Assembly: GCA_905221615.1 (NCBI GenBank)
Contig: CAJNDT010003201.1
Coordinates: 277,001 to 341,000, forward strand
Length of the DNA stretch: 64,000 nt
Direction of reading: 5' to 3'
Origin: Symbiodinium sp. CCMP2592
Lineage: Eukaryota; Sar; Dinophyceae; Suessiales; Symbiodiniaceae
The translations under genes and the position numbers were made by a program. Below the pieces are notes generated by a model, which worked only from the letters and a program-made list of their open reading frames with translations, was not told the DNA's origin and did not search any database. Positions within the stretch are counted from its first letter, which is position 1, and each line of letters begins with the position of its first letter. Of this stretch, positions 58,315 through 64,000 are shown one piece after another.

Positions 58315-59055
58315 TTTCCCACGCCTTAAGAACTCCCTCTTGAGACCTCAAGGCTCCCCATGAATCCACGAATCGGCTATCGCCCACTGCCTTGGGAAGG
58401 ACGTGACTTCTTTCCCACTGCTCCGTCCTGCTGGTTTCTGGCTTGGGGGCTTGATGGGAGGGTCTCGAGTCTAGTGCATCAGGTGCTGGAGCTGGTGCGG
58501 CTGTTGCTGCCGCTGCTGCTGCTGCTGCTGGTGGTGATTGCGTCTCACTCGCAGCAAGGGAGTCCAAGCCATGCGCCAGCATTATGTATGTCAGAAGGAA
58601 GCTGTCATCGCCCCGGCTGTCATAGACAGCACATGCTCAGTGGTATGCACCGGAGACCAAACCGGACTATCACCGCCCCGAAGGGCCAGGTAGAAGCGTA
58701 ATACTCCCGAGAGAAAAAGGCGGTAAGTGACGAGCCACGATGCAAAAAGCCAGAAAAGTGAGGCACCGACGAGAGCCGCAGAGAGCAGTGCATCAGGGAT
58801 GAGCCGAGGAGGCTCACCGCTGAGGCACAGTCTTAAAGCACCAGCTGGCGGTACACATGACACTGATAGATAGGCATTGCAATACGAATGGTGCGGACAA
58901 TAGAAATCATGATAGCAGTCCTCGTCGCAACACGAGTAGCAACTCCAGTAATGATAATTGCACTGACAGTATCTGGACAACTGTAGCAGCAACAAGAAGA
59001 AGAACAGCAGGCAAGAAGCAGCTGGCTGCTGGTCCAAGTGTCCTCTCGGTTCCAT
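58315..59055 (-). CDS. Four-exon 5' part of a multipass membrane protein gene
   Basis: Exons 59030-59055 (ATG start, MEPRGHLD), 58846-58980, 58674-58819 and 58315-58635 chain in phase (26, 135, 146, 321 nt). Exon 2: CPDTVSAIIITGVATRVATR, IRIAMPIYQCHVYR. Exon 3 has two likely membrane helices, PDALLSAALVGASLFWLFAS and TYRLFLSGVLRFYLAL. Exon 4: ACAVYDSRGDDSFLLTYIML, then an alanine/proline-rich tail from a (GCA)n tract, ending at donor A/gtaggt. Introns are 49 nt (GC-AG, pyrimidine-rich), 26 nt between GC donor and ctcag/C as drawn, and 38 nt (GT-AG). The very short second intron suggests that its edges may be wrong. The start lies 90 bp after the stop of the upstream gene and just after ctgcag, a possible trans-splice acceptor. 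Confidence 0.45.
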
Positions 59056-59145
59056 CTGCAGGTCGCTTTCGCTTCTTCTTTTTTCCCTACCGGGACACCC
59101 TTAAGGGGCTTGGGATCGGGTTTCAGGGCTTTCGGTTTCAGGGTT

Positions 59146-61193
59146 TCAGTTTGGGAGTTTCAGGATTAAGGATTTGCATTTCTGAGGGTTCTCGTTTAAG
59201 GGCTTCCAAGAGACTCGCATATTCCTTAATTAGCGAATATACCTTAGTTCCATATTAAGGACCCTACTACAATTTAAGGTATATTCCTTAATTAAGAGAT
59301 ATTGGAGTCTCTGGGTTTGGGTGCTGTATGTGCTGTTCCGAAGGCTTCTGGGCGGTTTCTTTCCTACGGGGATGCCAAGTCTGGCGCCGAAGGTTCACGG
59401 TTTGGGTCCATGAGCGTGGGATATTTAAAAGACTAAATTTTTTCGCAACAATATTGCCGTGCAGTCCTCTTGTAGTACACTCTAACTCTCCCAACACCCT
59501 ATCCTAACTATGAACGCCTTGTTTCAGCTTTCTGAGTTTTTAGGCCCGCCTGTGCTACGTTTTGAGCCTGGGCAGTCAGGCGCAAGGGTGCAAGCCGTTA
59601 GGTTGGCGGTTGGGGGTTGAGGGTGCGGGTTGGGGGTTTACAGGCTTGCTTGCATAGTTTAGGCTTTGAATCTGAGCGGTGAGGAGCTGCTTTTCGGAAT
59701 TCTGAGCTTACCGGACTGAGGAATGCTCCATGAAGCCTTTCATCCGCCGAACAAAGCTTGGCTGACTTCTGAACCCCCCTAAACGTTAAAGTTTTAGCCT
59801 CCTTGTTATGGTTCATATAGAAACCAAAAAAAGCTAAAGCTCTAAGAGCCAACCGGAAGAACGCCAAGAAAGACCCTCCTTCATGTCAACATGGACCCTG
59901 GAACCTCTTGTACCATGCCCGGCTTTTTACGTGACCACACTGAGCAGGACGTATATCGTAAACCCGACATCCTCCCCTAAACGCTAACTTACCCGCACAC
60001 ATAGCCCTCGAACCCTAACCACATGGATTTGCAGTATATAGCGGGATTAAGAATTAGAATAGGGCAGGGTTTGGGGGTATATTATACAATTGAAGAAGGA
60101 ACCCCCGAAATAGTATAGGTATTAAGGCCTGTATGTTGTTCTCATTGAGTCGGATCCTATAATTCTCACTGCGCCTTCTTTCCTTCAGGAGGCTGCACCG
60201 GCTGCACAGCCTCCCGTGACATGTATGGGTGGCCATAATCGCACTTTATTTCGACTGCAGGTAGGTAGTACGATTACTCATACTCATACTCACACTCGCA
60301 CTCATACTCACGCTCACACTCACACGCATAATCATACTCATACGCATAACAGCTCATAACTCGTATTCATACTCATACGAATATCCATGCTCATGCTCAG
60401 GCTCATGCTCATGCTCATACTAAGAAGAAGACGAATCCTACTAACGCTATGCTAAGATTAACTATAGCACAAGCTGTAACGGTAGAGTACAGGCAACAGA
60501 AGCACACAGCACCCTCAACCTTTAACCTTACTTGGAGGATCATGGGACTTAGTAAGGTAGGTCATAAGTACCTTAATTGGGGTTATAAGTATAGTTACCC
60601 CTGATGCGCCAAGGCCGTGATAAAGAACTTCGGGGTTTACGGTTTAGGCAGACTACATGGTCCCGGCTGCTCGCGCTCAGAGCCATGTTGATGGGTTCGC
60701 CGGTATTGCGGCTGTCTCCAAACAACAGGTGTCGAAATGCCAGAACGCTGTGGGCAAAATCTCGCGCAGGTATGAGGCCCAAAGCCTGTTCATGTTCAGG
60801 CTTTAGGTTGTAGGGCTTGGTGTTCAGGTTTTAGGCTCTGGCCAGCTTGCTGAAACGATGCAAAGAACACGAAAAGCCTCAAAAAAAAAACTGACCCCTT
60901 GCCTCCTGCGTGGCGATTTTGGCTGCCTGTCAAGGGCTTGAAGGGTGGTGGCACAAGTGAGGTTATTGCAGCTATAATTGCGTGGAGGCTAATTTAGGAA
61001 CCCAACAACAATCCAATGCAACCCTATCAATGGCCCGGCCTTAAAACATACAACCCGATCCCAATACCCTTGATGAAAATTTGAGGCACTTGTACTGCGA
61101 GTTTCTCTGAGTCCCTGATCCTCCAAGCACACACCTTGCAACGAGCGGCCCACCTTCTCCTCCTGTTGCTTCGCAAGGTCGAGATACGACAGC
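59146..61193 (-). CDS. Eight-exon 3' part of a hypothetical gene
   Basis: Exons 61135-61193, 60896-60926, 60657-60747, 60170-60210, 59865-59906, 59712-59756, 59312-59432 and 59146-59202 chain in phase to TGA 59146-59148 (one leading base plus 162 codons). Peptides: LSYLDLAKQQEEKVGRSLQ; SQNRHAGGK; VLAFRHLLFGDSRNTGEPIN; AVQPVQPPEGKKA; GSRVHVDMKEGLS; FVRRMKGFMEHSSV; QKPSEQHIQHPNP; NENPQKCKSLILKLPN. Intron 59757-59864 is a family-K introner (GC-AG) and 59203-59311 a family-E introner (GA-AG). Two more exons may precede, at 62083 and 63660. No family recognised. Confidence 0.48.
59203..59311 (-). repeat. Introner-like element, family E (109 nt, GA-AG)
   Basis: Intron from CCA/gagact to tggaag/CCC, with TTAATTAAG blocks inside. 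Same donor position relative to the CCCA/GAGA terminus as the copies at 28617 and 31385. Confidence 0.65.
59757..59864 (-). repeat. Introner-like element, family K (108 nt, GC-AG)
   Basis: Same length, same splice positions and roughly four-fifths identity to 49380-49487: TTG/gcgttcttccgg to tcagccaag/CTT. Confidence 0.7.
60044..60135. repeat. Fold-back element, family H
   Basis: TTAAGAATTAGAATAGGG ... CCCGAAATAGTATAGG ... TTAAGG. Between exons 60170 and 59906 of the eight-exon gene. Confidence 0.55.
60265..60420. repeat. (CTCATA/CTCACA)n microsatellite
   Basis: Hexanucleotide repeat in an intron. Confidence 0.85.
60528..60602. repeat. Partial family A element
   Basis: Left arm and centre only; it ends abruptly at the exon-containing GC-rich DNA. 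Confidence 0.6.
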
Positions 61194-61284
61194 CTGTTTT
61201 TGAAGTGGTTCGCAGAATTTGTTTGGCTACATCAGGTTCTGTAAGAAGCCAAATGACCACCACTACCGCCACCACCACGCCGAC

Positions 61285-61624
61285 TACTACCACCACTCCT
61301 ACTCCTACTCCTACTCCTACTCCTACTCCTACTCCTACTCCTACTCCTACTCCTACTCCTACTCCTACTCCTACTCCTACTCCTACTCCTACTCCTACTC
61401 CTACTCCTGCTCCTACTCCTACTCCTCCTACTCCTCCTACTCCTCCTACTCCTCCTACTCCTCCTACTCCTCCTACTCCCTACTCCTCTCCTACTCCTGC
61501 TCCTGCTGCTACTGCTACTGCTACTACTGCTACTGCTACTGCTACTGCTACTGCTACTGCTACTGCTACTGCTACTGCTACTGCTACTGCTACTGCTACT
61601 GCTACTGCTACTCCTACTCCTACT

Positions 61625-61696
<72 letters not shown>

Positions 61697-61955
61697 CTAC
61701 TACTACTACTACTGCTACTACTGCTACTACTACTACTGCTACTACTGCTACTACTGCTACTGCTGCTACTGCTGCTACTGCTGCTACTGCTGCTCCTGCT
61801 GCTCCTGCTGCTCGTGCTGCTCCTGCTGCTCCTGCTGCTCCTGCTGCTCCTGCTGCTCCTGCTGCTCCTACTGCTCCTACTGCTCCTACTGCTACTGCTA
61901 CTGCTACTGCTACTGCTACTGCTACGACTACGACCAGCACTAGCACCACTACAAC
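61285..61955. repeat. Large composite (TCCTAC/CTGCTA/CTA/CTGCTC)n satellite
   Basis: About 670 bp of trinucleotide/hexanucleotide repeats in successive homogeneous blocks: (CTCCTA)n, (CTCCTC)n-like, (TACTGC)n, (CTA)n, (TGCTAC)n, (TGCTCC)n. Open frames on all six frames (poly-Leu, Pro-Thr, Ser, Val/Ala) are artefacts. Confidence 0.95.
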
Positions 61956-62019
61956 TAACTACTCCTTCCTTCCTTCCTTCCATTCGTACTACTGCTGCTA
62001 GCCCTACTACTACTACTAC

Positions 62020-62083
62020 TACGACGACGACGGGCTTCTTTGGAGCCCAGCAGCTGCTTTGGCGCTGGGGCTTCAGCAACTGC
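62020..62083 (-). CDS. Candidate exon, about 20 codons
   Basis: After tgggag/GCA: AVAEAPAPKQLLGSKEAR. The 3' edge merges with a (CGT/AGT)n tract. It may be an upstream exon of the gene ending at 59146. Confidence 0.38.
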
Positions 62084-62680
62084 CTCCCAAGACCGGCGCG
62101 GATTTTGACGGATTTTGGATCTTGGGACGGATTTTGGATCTTGGGATCGAGGCTACACAGTGGGTGTAAGGGGTGCTAGCAGGTCTTCTTACGCCTCTAT
62201 CACTGTTTTATTACAGGGGTGCTGAAGGCTCTGTTGGGGGGGTTGGGGATCCAGCAAGATTTTAGGGTTTAGGCTAGGGGCTTTGCGGTTTGGGCTTCAA
62301 GTTAAGCATTCAGGTCATCCCTATTTTGGGTTTTTGTATCTGAACCCATCACGGCAAAGATCCTCAAAACTGGAATTCCCAATCCCCCCCTAGCCAAGAC
62401 ACCCTAAATCCCTTCATCGTAAACCCTTGAGGATTTTTGACAGTGGGACTGTTTGGCTTCCGCGGAACAGCCTCGAGCAGCCCGATAGTAGTAAGGATAC
62501 CTTTCGCGAGAATGATGGCAGTCGTTGTTATTGTTGTTGTAGCAATATTTGGTCTAGCAGCAGTAGTCGTCGTCGCGGCGGTGGTGCTAGTAGAAAGTAC
62601 TAGTACGAGTACTAGTAGTCGAGCTTCTTGTAGCAGCAGAAGTATTAATAGTAGATGTAGTGACGGTGGTAGTGGTACTA

Positions 62681-62683
62681 GTA

Positions 62684-62718
<35 letters not shown>
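62681..62718. repeat. (GTA)n microsatellite
   Basis: Perfect trinucleotide tract. 62180-62680 holds nothing gene-like that I could support. Confidence 0.9.
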
Positions 62719-62719
<1 letters not shown>

Positions 62720-62910
62720 GGAGCGACCTGGTCGTTTGCCCACCCTTCTTTCCTCCTGTACCCCCTTGCCCGCCCAGGTTCGTCTTCCTCGTGGCCATGG
62801 TGTCATGCATACATGTAACCGACGTACATACGTACACACATGCATTTGTACATGTATACCTACATACATGCATTCATGCATACGTGCATACATGCATTTC
62901 CGCATGTATA

Positions 62911-63240
62911 ACGTCCAGATCAGACCCCATCCATGCCCGCAGAGCATCCATGTGCCAACCATGATCACGTCCAGATCAGACCCCATCCATGCCCGCAGAG
63001 CATCCATTTGCCAACCATATAACGTCCAGATCAGACCCCATCCATGCCCGCAGAGCATCCATGTGCCAACCATGATAACGTCCAGGTCAGACCCCGTCCA
63101 TGCCCGCAGAGCATCCATGTGCCAACCATGATAACGTCCAGATCAGACCCCATCCATGCCCGCAGAGCATCCATGTGCCAACCATGATAACGTCCAGATC
63201 AGACCCCATTCATGCCTGCGGAGCATCCATGTGCCAACGC
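62911..63240 (+). repeat. Six tandem copies of a 56-bp repeat
   Basis: Unit starts ACGTCCAGATCAGACCCC and contains CCGCAGAGCATCCATGTGCC. Starts at 62911, 62967, 63022, 63078, 63134 and 63190, so the period is 56 with one 55. Copies differ by one to four bases. Not multiples of three, so not a protein repeat. Confidence 0.95.
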
Positions 63241-63244
63241 TTGT

Positions 63245-63360
63245 CAGCTGTGTTCCTGACTGAGAACGTCGGCCTCGAACCCGTCGTGCAGGCTTTCACT
63301 TCTTTCCGCGCGGCCTGTCAGGATCGCCGGAAAGACCAATGGTCCCAGACAATTTTTTTG
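63245..63360 (+). CDS. Candidate plus-strand exon
   Basis: Frame after the minisatellite reads LTENVGLEPVVQAFTSFRAA and CQDRRKDQWSQ. Purine-first codons. The minus strand is closed by TGA, which favours plus. Exact edges unknown. Confidence 0.35.
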
Positions 63361-63574
63361 ACCTTGGGTTGAAGACACAGCTAAGCGTGTGTGTCAGCGG
63401 GCATGAAGCGAACCAAGCACTAATCTTCCAATCTTGTTTCGACTAATCCCAAAAACACGTAAAACGACAAAGTCCGCGACGAACTTGGAAGGCAGTGCAA
63501 AGCGCTTTCTTGAAGGAGAGTCACAGGGCTCCGACAGCAGAAAACACTGCCCTGGCCAAGGTTTTCGTGTCCTC

Positions 63575-63660
63575 ACTCTTAAGCCTGCCCTCAGCCTTCC
63601 ATCTTTGGCAGCACACAAAGCCTGCTCCAAATTTTCCAATTCCGATCTCATTTGCGACAC
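63575..63660 (-). CDS. Candidate exon, coiled coil
   Basis: After gcaaag/G: VSQMRSELENLEQALCAAKD and GRLRAGL, then donor gtgagg. Heptad pattern of a coiled coil. An ATG lies just upstream in frame (63675). Confidence 0.42.
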
Positions 63661-63746
63661 CTTTGCAGACGCCATATCTCTCGTAAATACCGACTAAAGT
63701 CAAGCAAACGCAAGAACAACGGTGGGCAAACGATGTGCCCTGTGCC

Positions 63747-63748
<2 letters not shown>

Positions 63749-63790
<42 letters not shown>
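63749..63790. repeat. (AGT)n microsatellite
   Basis: Perfect trinucleotide tract. Poly-Ser and poly-Thr frames are artefacts. Confidence 0.9.
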
Positions 63791-63871
63791 AGCGTCTCGG
63801 CCCGAACTGGTTTCTGAAGACTGGGCCTGAGGGTTAATGGGCATCGCTGGCCTGTTTTTCCGCTGCTGAAC

Positions 63872-63919
63872 GTGGCATTCACCCGCTTTTTGGGGTCTTC
63901 GGATCGGGGTGAATGCCAC
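63872..63919. other. Perfect 13-bp inverted repeat (hairpin)
   Basis: GTGGCATTCACCC at 63872-63884 and GGGTGAATGCCAC at 63907-63919 with a 22-nt spacer. The right arm contains the ATG that opens the frame below. Confidence 0.6.
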
Positions 63920-64000
63920 GGTCGCCTCCTGGGTCTACGACCAGTGACTCCTACGCCTCCTCCTCGGAAGACTGGAGTGATCTGGATGGCAATGCTTTCA
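63913..64000 (+). CDS. Possible 5' end of a gene running off the window
   Basis: ATG at 63913 directly follows an in-frame TGA and gives MPRSPPGSTTSDSYASSS then EDWSDLDGNAF, a serine/acid-rich start open to the window end. Twenty-nine codons only, so weak. Confidence 0.3.
   Translation, partial: MPRSPPGSTTSDSYASSSEDWSDLDGNAF

Noticed and set aside
61136-62179. 347-codon Pro-Thr/poly-Leu protein and its frame partners
   Set aside because: Composite trinucleotide satellite open in all six frames; no non-repetitive coding part.
62911-63240. CRISPR array
   Set aside because: Tandem 56-bp copies without unique spacers, eukaryotic context, no cas-like gene.
1-64000. Dinoflagellate spliced-leader relic
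   Set aside because: I looked for a copy of the conserved leader wording and found only short matches such as GGCTCAAG at 17957 that are expected by chance.
1-64000. tRNA or rRNA genes
   Set aside because: No cloverleaf with T-loop GGTTCGAATCC-like core and no rRNA-like block was recognised by eye; a tRNAscan run would be decisive.

Overview
This window looks like nuclear DNA of a dinoflagellate, most like Symbiodiniaceae. The reasons are interstitial TTTAGGG tracts scattered everywhere, tiny exons in long introns, acceptors often reading AG followed by G, donors of the GT, GC and GA types, and same-strand genes only 90-410 bp apart. No bacterial gene arrangement, rRNA or tRNA was recognised.

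Layout. (1) 1-4.6 kb: exons of a flavin-dependent monooxygenase-like gene on the minus strand, nearby orphan exons, and two candidate plus-strand exons. (2) 4,621-24,884: one 20.3-kb non-LTR retrotransposon on the minus strand, flanked by identical 13-bp target-site duplications and lying between minus-strand exons. It carries a coiled-coil ORF1 region (damaged), a 1692-codon ORF and a 3824-codon ORF. The last has RNase H, AP-type endonuclease, reverse transcriptase and C-terminal zinc fingers, in that unusual order. About 2000 residues before RNase H are built from repeated modules that end in hydrophobic, signal-like segments. A textbook -1 frameshift signal joins the first two coding blocks and an ATGA stop-start overlap joins the next two. 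(3) 25-64 kb: a minus-strand row of small-exon genes in a sea of palindromic elements, telomere-like tracts and microsatellites.

The gene models in part 3 were built by hand, by chaining open exons whose splice phases agree. The best are a complete 11-exon, 303-codon gene (29,402-33,038), a complete 3-exon, 115-codon gene (48,820-49,562), an 8-exon 3' part (33,301-41,125) and another 8-exon 3' part (59,146-61,193). No transcript evidence was available, so splice sites are inferences.

The most interesting result is that several families of roughly 95-115 bp palindromic elements occupy introns almost exactly, from near the donor to the acceptor, in a reading-frame-consistent way. They behave like introners (intron-generating transposable elements). 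Three families supply three nearby introns of one gene, and one family produces two introns of identical length (108 nt) in two different genes. The retrotransposon shows how the same introns also take up very large insertions.
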